From Lepus europaeus (lineage: Eukaryota; Chordata; Mammalia; Lagomorpha; Leporidae): DNA of 64,000 bases. The stretch spans positions 82,426,253-82,490,252 of the forward strand of contig NC_084836.1 in the NCBI RefSeq assembly GCF_033115175.1, in the 5' to 3' direction. The translations under genes were made by a program, and so were the position numbers. Under the pieces are notes generated by a model. That model did not search any database. It saw only the letters and a program-made list of their open reading frames with translations, and had not been told where the DNA came from. Of this stretch, positions 11,501 through 25,300 are shown one piece after another (the stretch's first letter is position 1; each line of letters begins with the position of its first letter).

Positions 11501-14500
11501 GGCACGGCATACAGACCGACAGAAAGAACAAACAAAACATACGAGTGCATAAAATACACATAAAAATTCAACAGGAGATCAAGCCAGGATCTCAAATTAG
11601 TGAAACAGACGTTTTGTTTTGTTTTGTTTTCCTACATTCCTTTTTTAAGATAGTTTTTTTAAATAAATGATTTTAGGACTCTATTGAGTAAACACCTGGA
11701 TGAAAGATAAATTTCAAGCCCATGCTTCATATTTACACAAGATAAACTCAAAATAGATCAAAAGTTTAAAGTTAAAAATGAAAGCATAAAGGCACTGGGG
11801 GGAAAAAAAACGCTGTATTTCTTTCTAACTTTGGAGTGGGAAATGTCACAGGAGTCACAGAAACCAGGATTCAAACTGCAGCAGACATTTCAAAAAACTG
11901 CTTCTATTCTGTTGTTTCTATCAACCTGTGCAGCAAGGTCAAAGGGCAAATGACAACAGATGGAAAGTATCTGAAACTCACAGCACATCGAAAAAGCTCA
12001 GAAATAAAGAACTTGACAAATAACAGAAAAACAGACAAAGAACATGAACAGTTCACAGAAAAGGAAACTCAAGTCACTTAAAAACATCTGAAAAATGTTC
12101 AACACATTGAGCACCTTAAAACTACAAGAGGGGGCCAGAGTTGTGGTGCAGTGGGTTAAGCCACCACCTGTGATGCTGGCACCCCATACCAGAGCACAGG
12201 TTCAGGCCTGGCTGCTCCACTTCCAAACCAGCTCCCTGCTAACATGCTTGGGAAAGCAGCAGAAGATGGCTCAAGTGGTCCCTGCCACCCACGTGGGAGA
12301 CCTGGATACAGATCCAGGCTCCTGACTTTGGCCTGGCCCAACCCTGGCTGTTGTGGTCATTTGGGGAGCAAACCAGCAACTGGAAGATATGTCTCTCTCT
12401 CTATGTCTCTGTCTCTGTCTCTCTCTCTCTTCCCTTATCTCTGACAGTCTGCCTTTCAAATAAATAAATCTTAAAAAAAAAAAAAAAAGGGCAGCACAGT
12501 GGCACAGTGGGTTAATGCCCTGGCCTGAAGCACCAGCATCCATATGGGCACTGGTTGGAGTCTCAGATGCTCCACTTCTGATCCAGCTCTCTGCTATGGC
12601 CTGGGATAGCAGTGGAGGATGGCTCAAGTGCTTGGGCCCCTGCACTGCGTGGGAGACCCAGAAGAAGCTTCTGGCTCCTGGCTTCGGATCAGCGCAGCTC
12701 CAGCCATTGCGGCCAACTGGGGAGTGAACCATCAGATGTAAGACCTCTCTCTCTGCCTCTCCTCTCTCTGTGTAACCCTGACTTTCAAATAAATAAATTT
12801 TAAAAAAAAGAACTACAGTAAGATCTCTGTCCCATGGGTAAAATTCTAGAAGTCCACATACACTGCGTCGGCTAAGCGATGAGGCTGTGGCACCTGCTGC
12901 TGCAGAGCACCATCCACACAGCTCCCAAGGCTCTTTCCCAAAGCTGAATCGGCCGGGACGTGAAGTAGCGAATGTACAAAAGTATTCAGTGGTGTTTTAA
13001 GGGAAAAAAAAATTAGAAACAGGACAAAAGAGCCACACAAGCATTGTCAGTCAGGCCACAGTACACTCCAGAGCTATTAAGGAGATGTGAGGAAGTCTCT
13101 GTGAACTCTGGAAAGAATCTCTGGAATACACTGTGAAAATTTTTAAAAAAACAAGATGTAAAACGGTGTGTCACATGCCACCTTCTGAAGGAAATATAAA
13201 ACTATAGATTCATATTTGCTCATATTTGCATAAAGAAACGGTAGATGAGAAGGAAAAAAGTAACAAAAGTGATTACTAAAAGCATGGGAAGCGGGCAGGA
13301 AGGGGACAAAATGAGAGGCACACTTCCCAAGGTGGACCTTCTCCTGTCATCTGATGTCTGGATTACCTGATCACATCATCCATTCAAATGTGAACTGAAA
13401 GGCTGCAGCACTCACTGCCTAATTGCAAAACCCACTACAAAGTTACAATAATCCAAAGAGCACATAGGGGCCGGGGCCAGGGCCGTGGTGCAGTGTATTA
13501 AGCTCCTACCTATAGTGCTGATATCCAGTATGTGCGCAGTTCAATCCAGGCTGCTTCACTTCAGATCCCACTCCCTGTGAGAGACCCAGATGAAGCTCCT
13601 GGCTCCTGGCTTCAGCCTGGCCCAGACTTAGCTATTGCAGGCATCTGGGGAGTGAACCAGTGGATAGAAGATATCTCTCTCTCTCTCTTTCTCTAACTCT
13701 GCCTTTCAAGCAAATAAATCTTAAAAAAAAGAGAGAGAGAGAGAGTATACAGTACTTCTATAAGGACAGACACAGAGAGCAATAGAAGAGAACTAAGGGT
13801 TCAGAAATAAGCCTGCACATATGCATACAGTCACCTGATTTGCATCAAATGACAGAGACCATTCCAAGAAACAACAAACAGACTTTTCACCAAAGCTGAT
13901 GAGGCGACTAGATGTCCACAAGCAAAGAATAAAGCTAGACCCTGCTGGCACTGTGGCATAGTGGGTAAAGCTGCCACCTGCAGTGCCAGCATCCCATTTG
14001 GACACTGGTTCGAGTCCCGGCTGCTCCACTTCTGATCCAGCTCTCTGCTATGACATGGGAAAGCAGTAGAGGATGGCCCAAGTCCTTGGGCCTATGCACC
14101 CCTGTGGGAGACCAGGAGGAAGCTCCTGGCTCCTGGCTTTGGATCAGCATAGCTCCAGCTGTTGTGACCATCTGGGGAGTGAACAAGCAGATGGAAGACT
14201 TCTCTCTCTCTCTGCCTCTGCCTCTCTGTAACTCTGCCTTTCAAATAAATAAATAAATCTTTAAAAAAAAAAAAAAGCTAGACCCTGACCTCACACCATA
14301 TGTAAAAATTAATTTAAACTAGATCAAAGACTTCAATGGAAGAGTTAAAACCATGAACTTCTGAGAAGTAAATATGGGGTTAATCTTCAAGATACCAGAG
14401 TCTGGCAAGGCTTTCTTAGATAAAATGCCAAAAACATAAACAACAAAAGGAAAACAAAGAGAAACTGGATTTCATCAAAATTAGAAACTTTGTGCATCAA

Positions 14501-16196
14501 AGAACACTATCAAGAAAGTAAAAAGACAACCACAAAACACAAGAAAATATCTGCAAATCATTTATCTGATAAGGGTCTGGTATCCAGAATATATAAATCA
14601 TTCTTATAACTGAACAAACAACTCAATTTTAAAATTAGCAAAGAACTTGAATAGACATTTCCCTGGAGAAGACGTGCAAATGGCCAACAAGCACATGAAA
14701 AGACGCTCAGTCTCATTAGTCATTAGGCAAATGCAAGTCAAGATCACAATTACATACTACTCTGCAACCCATAGGATGGTTATGATTTTTTAAAAATCAG
14801 AAAATAGCAATTGTTGGCAAGGATGCAGAAAACTGGAACCCTCATACATTGCTGCAAGGAATGTACAATGGTTTGGCCACTGTGGATCAATTTGTAGTGC
14901 CTCAGTAAATTATACCATGTGAGCCAGCAATTGCCCTCCTGGAATCACGACAGAATTGAAAACAGGAGTTCAAACAAAAACATGTACACAAATGTTCATG
15001 GTGATACAACACACAGTAACTAAAAAGAGGGAAACAACTCACATGTCCATCAGGGTATGAATGGATTAAACAATATACACTATATTCATGAATGGAATAT
15101 TATTCCTAAGAAGGAGTGAGGTTCTGAAACGTGCTATACCACGGAGGAACCCTGAACACACTGTGCTGAGTTAAAGAAGGCAAATGGGAAGGCCACATAG
15201 TATGATTCTATTTCCATGAAACATCCAGGGTAGGCAAAGCCACAGAGACTAAAAGCAAATTCATGGTTGGGGCAGGAGAGAATGGGGAGTGCCTGCTTAT
15301 TCCTCCAGGACTAATGAAAGGTCCTGGAACTAGACAGTGGTGATGGGCGTACAACATTGTGAATTCATCAAATGCCACTCAGTTCTGCACTTAATCAGGA
15401 TTAGTTTTATAAGTATTTTACCACAATAAAAAAAAATTAATTTAAGAACAAATCAATACTAGAAATGAAATGGCCTGCGCCGTGGCTCAATAGGCTAATC
15501 CTCCGCCTGCAGCCCAGCACACCGGGTTCTAGTCCTGGTCGGGGCGCCGGAATCTGTCCCGGTTGCCCCTCTTCCAGGCCAGCTCTCTGCTGTGGCCTGG
15601 GAGTGCAGTGGAGGATGGCCCAAGTTCTTGGGCCCTGCACCCCATGGGAGTCCAGGAGAAGCACCTGGCTCCTGCCTTCGGATCAGCGCTGTGCGCCGGC
15701 CGCAAACGCCGGCCGCAGTGGCCATTGGAGGGTGAACCAACGGCAAAGGAAGATCTTTCTCTCTGTCTCTCTCTCACTGTCCACTCTGCCTGTCATACAC
15801 ACACAAAAAAAGAAAAAATCAATACTAGAAATGAAAAATATATGATTGACTTAAAACTCAATGACAGGCTAAGCTCTATACTGGTCTTAATCAAAGAAAG
15901 AATTAGGAAACTGGAAGGATTCATCAGGACACAGAAAGGAGAAGGAACGGGACCAGCACTGTGACTTAGCGGATAAAGTAGCCGTCTATGGTGCCAGCAT
16001 CCCATATGGATGCTGGTTCGAGTCCAGGCTGCTCCATTTCTGATCCAGCTCCCTGCTAATGTGCCTGGGAAAGCAGCAGAGGTTGCCCAAGTCCTTGGTC
16101 CCCTGCACCCATGTGGGAGACCCAGACGAGGCTTCTGGCTCTTGGCTTTGGCCCAGCCATTGTGGCCATTTGGGCAGTGAACCAGCAGATGGAAGA

Positions 16197-16228
<32 letters not shown>

Positions 16229-19200
16229 AACTCTTTCAAATAAATAAATCTTAAGGAAGGAAGGCGAGAAGGAACAACTGAGAGATTAAACCACCTATTC
16301 ATTTGCTCAACAAACCTTTCAAATATAAAAAGGGCGCCAATTAATTCATCACTATTTCTGGATTTTTAGGCCCTGAGTCAATAAGGCTTTGAATTCATCC
16401 TACTCCTCCTGCAGAGTGGGCAGTCCAGACTTCTCTCTCATCCCAGGACATTGCAGGCATGTGAACTTGACTGTGACACGGCCGAGCAGGAGCTTCACCC
16501 TACGCCTGTATCTCCCCTATACATCTGCCTCTATTGCTTCCAGCTGAGCCGCCATAATAGGCTCTGTTGGGCAGAAAGAAAGACGACCCTGCAATTCATA
16601 ATCAGAAGTGTGGAGCGAGCTCAGGAAATGAGATAAAACAGAGGGAAGAATAAGGACAGAGAAGGAGTCCAGACAGGAAAGGAGGGATGGAAGGGACAGC
16701 AAAGCCACCGAAACAAGTCTGTTCTCAGCTCCCTGGACCCAGAGGCACTCACTGCACAAAATAACTAAGCATCGACTTTACATAAAGCAGCCTGCCCACT
16801 GCAGGGGCACAAAACACCACCACACTGCTGTACTATAACTGGAGTAGGGGAGCAGAGGGGTAAGATCAGCTTGCTGTTCACAGTGATAAGGAAGCAAAAA
16901 GATGGGATATAAACATGAAAGTGGATATTGCTTCTCATTTGGGAAAAGGGAGACTAAACTTTATGAAGCTGATGTTAAGAGTAAGAGCAAAAAAAGACAG
17001 GCAGGAATAAAGAAGTGGATAAGTGAATTACTGAAAACGATGAAAGAATGACAGAACTTATTAACCAATTTAGCCAAAGTCAGCCACACGCCTGTATCAA
17101 ACATCTACATAGCAGCATTAGCCTGTGCCACAGTTTGCTGGCCCATCAGTCACTAACAATGAGGATGCAACACCACAGTGTAACTTCCTAAATTTACATT
17201 AAAAAGAATGCCTTTTGGAGGCATTTGGTCAAATGATTAAGCCAAAGGTTAGGACATCTCTGTCGCACATCAGAGTACCTGGGTTCAATTCCTGGCTCGG
17301 GCTCCTGATTCCTGCTGACGAGGACTCTGGAAGGCAGCAGTGATGGCAGAAGTAACTGCGTCCCTGATACCCACATGGGAGACCTGGATGGAGTTCCCAG
17401 CTGCTGCAGGTATTTGGAGAATGAACCAGCAGACCAGAGCTGGAAGAGCACTCTCTCTGCCTCTGTGTGTCTGCCTCTCTCTTGTCTCTCTTCCTCCCTT
17501 TCCCCACCTCCCCCCATCTTTCTTTCTCTCTCTGGCTCTCCCTCTCCCTCTCTCAATAAGCTTCTATAAAATATAATAATGCCTTTGGCATCACAGTCCT
17601 TGCCAAAGTATATAAAACAGGATTCCTCTTTAGCTCACTCACATTGCTAAAATGAGTTAAGTGTAAAAAGAGTAGAAACTTAAATAAATCCATAGAAATC
17701 AATCACTAACCATGCAGCAAGGTCTACACGTGGTCTTCCAGCTCCTGATGCCTTCCTTTCGTGGTAGCAGCAACAGGGCCCTGCATACAAAGGCCAACCC
17801 AGGCAGCACACAGAGCTCATGCCATCACCAGCGGTCATGCTCACGTGTCTGTCCACATTACTCCAGCTCTCATTGAATGGCCACGACAGCTCAGAGCCCA
17901 CAGAGAGCACACAGGTAGCTTTTTATTTATTTATTTATTTATTTAACAGGTAGAGCTTTACAGACAGTGAGAGAGAGACAGAGAGAAAGGTCTTCCTTCT
18001 GTTGGTTCACTTTCCAAATGGCCGCAACAGCTGGAGCTGTGCCGATCCGAAGTCAGGAGCCAGGAGTCTCTTCCTGGTCTCCCATGCAGGTGCAGGAGTC
18101 TAAGCACTTGGGACATCTTCCACTGCTATCCCAGGCCACAGCAAAGAGCTAGACGGGAAGAGGAGCAGCCGGGACTAGAACCCAGGGGCCATATGGGATA
18201 CTGGCACCGCAGGTGGAGGATTAACCTAGTACGCCATGGAGCCGCCCCCAGGTAGCTCTTTTTAATACCATAGCAGCTTCTGATTTGCACAGGTGAGTGC
18301 TCTCTTGGGCTCACTGAAAACAGCTCAGAGCTGGAAACAGAAGTCTGAGAATGGAGGGCCTTCTTATCAGATGTTTCATTTTGGTGTAACATTTGTCTTT
18401 TCCTAACTATGAACACAAAGCATGTTCCACACTCAACTTGGAGAGCATTTAATGTCTCATATCAAATGGTGCTTTTAGCCTTCATTCAAGGCTGGAAAGC
18501 CTGGGGTGGTGGTGGGGCCTGCAAAGCCACAAGGGACCCAGTTTCCTGAGCCCACTCAGTTAGTCTGGGGGCCCAATTCCAAAGCAGAGGGGGAAAACTG
18601 ACAAAGCTGTGCTCTATATTTTTTTTTCCCCTGAAGGATTTATTTGAAGACGAGCCAAAGATTGAGCAAAGTTCCACCCACTGGGAGCACCAGAGTTATG
18701 AGCTGGAAGATTAGAGATAGCTAAAGGCTCATTAGCACTGCAGAACGGGACTATGTCCCCTCCCCTGGCATCTGGGTGGCATATGCCAATAGTATATGGC
18801 AGAGGTGAGGATGTACACTTTTCAAGCCTGAACTTAAAGGGCTGACACCTCCACTTCCTGTCTTGGAATGTCCTCAGAGCAGAAGTAAATCCAACTACCC
18901 TGACAGCACCCGGTTCTGAGAAGTCTGAGCAACATGGAGAGGCTTCGGAGGATGAGAGGATGTGGGGAGGAATGGAGGGAGGGCTGCAGGAGGGGTAAAC
19001 AGGTACACCAACATCATTTTAGAAGGAAAGAAGAAGGGGTCGGCGCCGTGGCTCACTTGGTTAATCCTCCAACTGCAGTGCCAGCATCCCATATGGGCGT
19101 CAGGTTCTAGTCTCAGTTGCTCCTCTTCCAGTTCATCTCTCTGCTGTGGCCCAGGAAGGCAGTGGAGGATGGCCCAAGTGCTTGGGCCCCTGCACCCGCA

Positions 19201-19326
19201 TGGGAGACCAGGAGGAAGCACCTGGCTCCTGGCTTCGGATCGGTGCAGCGCCAGCTGTAGCAGCCATTTGGGCATTTGGGGAGTAAACCAATGGAAGGAA
19301 GACCTTTCTCTCTGTCTCTCTGTCAA

Positions 19327-19360
<34 letters not shown>

Positions 19361-22300
19361 AGGAGGGAAAAGGTACACCCGTCTATGGAGCTTGCTGGGC
19401 ATAGCAAGAACCTCTGAATGGATCACACACAACACTCCCGATACCACAGTTTGCATCTTTTCTCATTCTTCTGGTCTCAGCTTAAACATCTCTCCCAATT
19501 ATCTTTGCTGCTAACAGACAGAAGCCAGCCAAGGCACAGCAAATGCCCAAGATGTCCAATTGCCAAGGACATTTTTCAGCACCGCGGTCTCTCTTCCACC
19601 CCTTCCAAATCTGCCTCTGAACCCCTTGGGTACTCACAGGCCAGTCATACACCTGTTACAGCTGGGCATTCCTGCATCTTTCCTAGGCATTCAACTGTCA
19701 GCAGTACCATTCCTTCTCCTGGGTTGACAGTCATTGCTCCCGCCCTGATGTTCATCCTAACCCCTAGCTCATCTCCCACACAAAAAGAAAAGCATTTTTT
19801 GCACACTGCACTGAGAACACCCTCTGGTCCTGGCTGCACTGAGGACTTCCCTGCCACAGAGCTGCTTCTCAAGGCCATAAAGTCATCCTGGTCTGCACAG
19901 CCCTGAAGAGCTCCAAGGGTGTGGGTTCTCTCAGTGCTCAATCAGAGGAGCCCTCGGCAAATCTGAACTCTGCTCTGAGACAGAAGGCGAAGAGGCCCAG
20001 GAAGTTTGGAGAAATGAAACAAGGGGGAATGTTCCCAATCTGAGTAGCACACCCCAGTGTATGCTCAGGTGAAACCATATTAACAAACAACAAATCAAGA
20101 AGATTCGACATGGGGTGGATGTGTGGTGCAGAAGGTTAAGCCGCTGCCTGGGATGCCCACACCCCATATCAGAGTGCTAGTTCCAGTCCTGGCATCGCTG
20201 CTTCTGATTTAGCTTCCTTCCAATGCATCCTAGGAGGCAGTGGATGATGGCTCAAGTACTTGGGCCCCTGCGACCCACGCTGGAGATCCAGAAGGGATTC
20301 TGGGCTCCTAGCTCAGGCCTAGCCAGCCCTGGCTGTTGCAGGCATTCGGAGAGTGAACCAGTGGATGGAAGACCTCTGTGTGTATGTCATCCTGCCTTTC
20401 AAGTGTATGAAAACAAATAAAACAAACTCTAAGAAAAGAAGGTCCAACAAATGACCTAAACACACACCAGAAGAGGAGAGCCTGAGCACATCCCCCACCA
20501 CCACCACCTTCGCTCTTGAGCCTGCTATCCATCCTCACGCTCCCTCAAAGCATGTATCACACCAGTCGCCTCGGAGGGTTCTGACAACACTTGTTTCTAA
20601 AGTGAGAATTCACTCACGCACGAGCGGTCAACAAGAGGGTGAGAGTGCCTCAGAGGCTGCGTCGGGGCAGGAGCGGGTTGTCTTAGGCAAGGAGGGCCAG
20701 AGTGGTGGGAATAAAATGACCCACTTGGGCAGAAAAGCAAATGGCCTCAGTTTCAGCAGAAGCCCCTCTGACTCTCTTACAAAGTGAGAACCACGTGCCG
20801 ACTGGCACCGAGCCCAGCCGTGGGGCCCAGTGCTCCTCCGTCTGCCCCATTTCTCCCAGGGCTCTGAGAGCTTTGCTGGTGGTCTTGCAGGAGGTGAGGT
20901 TTCTAGGAACAGGCAGCGCGCTGCAGGTGAATGGAGCCACGTGCTCAGGATCTCCACTGCATACACTGTGATGAGCTCCTTTAGGGCAGGGGCAGCAGCT
21001 GCGGCTCAGCACTGTACACCTGCAGTCTCATCCCAGGCTTGGTGGGTAAACAGTGCCTTACAGAGAGAGAAATCACCAAAGCAGGACTTTAAGGGAAGCC
21101 CATAAAACGTCCCATGGCAGAAACAAAACTAAAACTGTGCATTAAATCCTGCTCCAAGATAAAGGACCATCTGGCTACAAGGTGTACTGCTCCCCTCTCA
21201 TTAAACCCACCGGATGTCCAAAACCCCAGCTAACTTCCTGGAGCATAGTCAAGAAGGCGGGGAAGGTCCATGAGGCCCGATGAATACAGAGGGAAAACAA
21301 AGAAAGCTAACAAGGCAAGAGGGTGTGAATGTCACAGTGCAGCAAACACCACCACGAAGCTTGGGCTGTAGCAAGGGCTACTGTCTCGATTTCGGACACT
21401 GCCACTTACATGCTGGGTGACCTACAGATAGCCAGCCACACCTCAATGTACTCGGCTGTAGAATGGGGTAATCCTAGTGACCACCTGACAGAGCTGTTAA
21501 GAGTACCGGTACAGCGATTACCGCTCGGGACATCCACAATCCATAGCCAAGTGCCTGAGTTCAAGATCCACCTCTGCTCCAGACTCCAGCTTCCAGCTAA
21601 TGCACACCCTGGAAGGCAGCAGAGGATGGCTCAAGTACTTGGGTACCTGCCACCCACATGGGAGACCCAAACTGAATTCCTGGCTCCTGGAAGCAGCCTG
21701 GCCCAGCCCCAGATGTTACAGGTATTTGGGGAATGAATGAGCAGGTGGGAGCCCTCCATCTCTGTTTCTGTGTTTCTTTCTACTTTTCAAATAAAATGAA
21801 AACAAATAAATAAATTTTTATAATATTTTATTTTTATTTGAAAGGCAGAATTACAGAGAAAGAGAGAGATAAAGAGATCTTCTCCAGTGATTCACTCCCT
21901 AAATGGCCACAACACCCAAGGCTGGGCCAGGCAGGAGCCAGGAGCCAGGAGCTTCATCCAGGTCTTCCTCGTGGGTAGCAGGGGCCCAAGTACTTGGGTC
22001 ATCTTCTACTGTTTTACCAGGCTCATCAGCAAGGAACTGGATCAGAAGTGGGGCAGCCAGGATTTGAATGAGCACCCATATGATGCTGGCTTTGCAGGTG
22101 ACAGCTTAACCCATCACGCCACAACACTGCCCCAGTAAATAAAATTTTAACTAAAAGAGGATTCAACACGATAAAGAATGGAGAGTGACGACTATGCACA
22201 GGGCCTGGAACATACAAAGCCTGGACAGGTACACCCTGACAGGCCACACAATACCAACAGCCACGATCTTACCCTCCAGGGTTCCTATTCCATGTGGAAC

Positions 22301-25300
22301 CAAGAAACAGCTTGAGGTCATATCACCAAGCAGACCACAAAGACAGTAGGCTCTGCTGTCCAGCCTGTCAGCTGCTGCTGGGTCCGTGCAGGAAGAGCTA
22401 TGTTTGGTTAGGAAATGCCTGTAATCATATGGGCACTAGGTGGGGGAGGGAAGGTACACAGAGAAGAACTCAAAGGGACAACAATCTTATCGCTACACAG
22501 GCTTTAACAACAAGCAAGAAAACAAACTAAAGGGAAATGTAAAATAAAGCTTCAGTTCTGAAAGGAGAAGTGGAAGGAAATGTTCAATCTTAGGGCACAC
22601 ATCAGTGGGTTAAGCCACCACTTGGGATGCCCACATCCCACATTGGAGGTCGGCTCAAGTCCCAGCTGCTCCGCTTCCCATCCAGCATCCTGCTAATGCT
22701 TCCTGGGAGGCAGAAGACGGCCCGAGTGTTCTGGCCCCTGCCACCTATATGGGTGACCCAGATGGAATCGCAGTTCCTGGCTTCAGCCTGGCTGTTGCAG
22801 GCATTTGAGGAGTGAACCACCACATGGAAGACCTCTTTCTCTCTCTATCACTCTCTCTTTCTGTTGCTCTCCCTTTCAAGCAGATGGAAATAAAATAAAC
22901 ACTTTTTTAAAAAGAAGAAATGTTAAATCTAATTAAACTACTTTAAATTTTAAAATTGCTGAAGTGGCTCAGAAAATCCTCAACAAAGAAAGCATATTGG
23001 AACAGGTGCTTGGCACAGCAGTTAAGACGCTGCCTGGGACACACCAACATTCCACATCAGAGTGCCTGGGTTCACGCCCTAGCTCCACTCTCGATTCCAG
23101 CTTCCTGTTACCACACAGCCTGGATGCAGAAGGTGATGGCTCAAGGTTGGGTCCCTGCCACCTACAGGACAGACACAGACGGAGTTCCTGGCTCCTGGCT
23201 TCTGCCTGGCCCAGCCCTAGTGAGCATCTGGGAAGTGAATCAGCAAATACAAGATGTCTCTCTCCCTCTCTCTCTCTACCAAATAAATAAAATAATAAAT
23301 AAATCAAAAATTTTTAAAAGAAAAAAAAAGCATTCTGATCACTGTGCATTCCAATTTCCATTCAGCTCACAGAGATTTTCCATACTGGAGCTGGAAGCCA
23401 AATTCTCAAAGTTAGCCTGAAGCCAGCAACTGTATAAAATATACTCTGCGCATTTTATTCCACTAAAGGCTGTAAAAGAAATATAAGGCCAAAAGAGCAA
23501 GTGATGTACTCATTCTTAACATAAATTTTGTCACTCTTCAAATCCAAAAGCTTTGGAAAGAAATTTTTTATTATCCCATAGATTTTTCATGGAAATGATC
23601 AGATATACCATACCCCATGAGTTTCCATTCTGATCCAATACAAAATTATATGGTTTACAGTATGCTGCTCAGACACTTCATATAATTACCAGAATAAAAT
23701 ATACATCATTTTTCAAAAAGTAGAAGGTGTTTTTAGGAACACGAAGCACCTAATAACACATAAAACCCTCGTGTCTAAAGACTTGGGCGAAAGCCGCTCT
23801 GCTTCCTCTCGAGCCCTCCTGACAGCCGTCAGTGCCGCCCCAGGTTACAGCGCCTTGTACCACCTAACGGTGCTCGTCCTGTCAAGGCGCTTCAGTGCAC
23901 CCTCCAGTACATCCACAGGCAATCGGAAACAGGATCATTCCAAACACCCCTGCAGGCAGGGAGGACCACATTGGCTGCATCTAATCCTTGGCACAGCACA
24001 GAGGACTTAACTGAACCGAAATTCGCGCAGCAAAGCTGTGCCGGGGATCCCAGAGGCCATGGGGAAGGATAAAGCACTGGAGGTACCCACGACTGGACTT
24101 GTGAATGGAGCTCACAGTTGGGGTATCTCCAGGAGAAGCAAACATAGTCTGCTCTCTCCGGACCCACACGAGGAGCCGGAGTGCCCTGCCCAAGGGCAAA
24201 TGGATACTTTTCACCAGGAGAGAAGAATTATAATAAAAAGAAATGCCAAGAGGTAGGAACCTTGCTCAGCAGAACACTAGCAGACCTGAGGAACTGACAA
24301 GCCTCCACGTGGGGCTCTGCTACAGAACTTAAAAAAATCTCATAACCGTTGATGTTTAGTGTTGAAAATAGGCCCAACTCCGGCGCTGTGGCACAGTGGG
24401 TTAATGCCCTGGCCTAAAGCGCCGGCATCCCATATGGGCGCCGCTTCAAGATCTGGCTGCTCCACTTCCTGTCCAGCTCTCTGCTATGGCCTGGGAAAGC
24501 AGTGGAGGACGGCCCAAATCCTTGGGCCCCTGCACCCACGTGGGAGACCCGGAAGAAGCTCCTGGCTCCTGGCTTCAGATCAGCGCAGCTCCGGCCATTG
24601 CAGCCATTTGAGGAATGAACTAGCAGATGGAAGACCTTTCTGCCTCTTCCTCTGTCTATAATTCTACCTCTCAAATAAATAAATATTTATTTAAAAAAAA
24701 AAGAAACTTAATCAATAATTAAAAGCCTTCCAAGAGAAAGCACCAGGTTTATATGGATTCATTGGTGAAGTTCACCAAACATTTAAAGAATGTTTATTCT
24801 CTACAATCTATTTCATAACAGCACCAATGGGAATTCTTCCTAACTCACTTTACGAGGGCAAAACCATCCTAATACCAAAACTAGATAGACAATACAAGAA
24901 AACTACAGCCCAATACCTCTCATGAACATTAAAAAAAAATTAGCAAATCAAATTCAATAATACATAAAATAATTATACATAATGTCCAAGTAGATTTATC
25001 CCAAGTACACCAGACTGGTTCAACATTTATACATCAATTAATCAACATGCTAATGAAGAAAAATCCTATTATCAAATCAGTAAATCCAGAAAAAAAAAAT
25101 CTAACGCCATTCACGACAAAAATTCTCAGTAAAATAGGAAGAGAGAGGAATTTCCTCAATGTGATACAGAATATCTACAAAAACCCTACCATTAACACCA
25201 TATTTTTTTAAAAAAAATTTATTTATATATTTGAAAGGCATTTACAAAGAGGCACAGACAGAGAGACAGAAAGAGAGAGAGAGAAAGAGGTCTTCCATCC

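Larger units (their letters stand above)
10975..13400 (+). mobile_element. L1 fragment (ORF2 end and 3' UTR), split by three CSINEs
   Basis: L1 pieces at 10975-11098, 11432-12130 and 12808-13400 run in order: GCTTCCTGGAAGTAGACAAG, AAAACAGTGCGGCACGGCAT, GAACATGAACAGTTCACAGA, then a 3' UTR with GCTATTAAGGAGATGTGAGG. Coding potential is lost. Confidence 0.8.
13405..15430 (+). mobile_element. second L1 fragment (ORF2 end and full 3' UTR), split by two CSINEs
   Basis: Pieces at 13405-13466, 13737-13944 and 14276-15430. Landmarks are CCCACTACAAAGTTACAAT, AGACATTTCCCTGGAGAAGA, GAATATTATTCC and a terminal CCACAATAAA. Typical of the L1M/L1MA-B lineage; no intact frame. Confidence 0.85.

Noticed and set aside
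15837-15948. Possible further L1 piece between two CSINEs
   Set aside because: A-rich with short L1-like words only; not enough to support a call.
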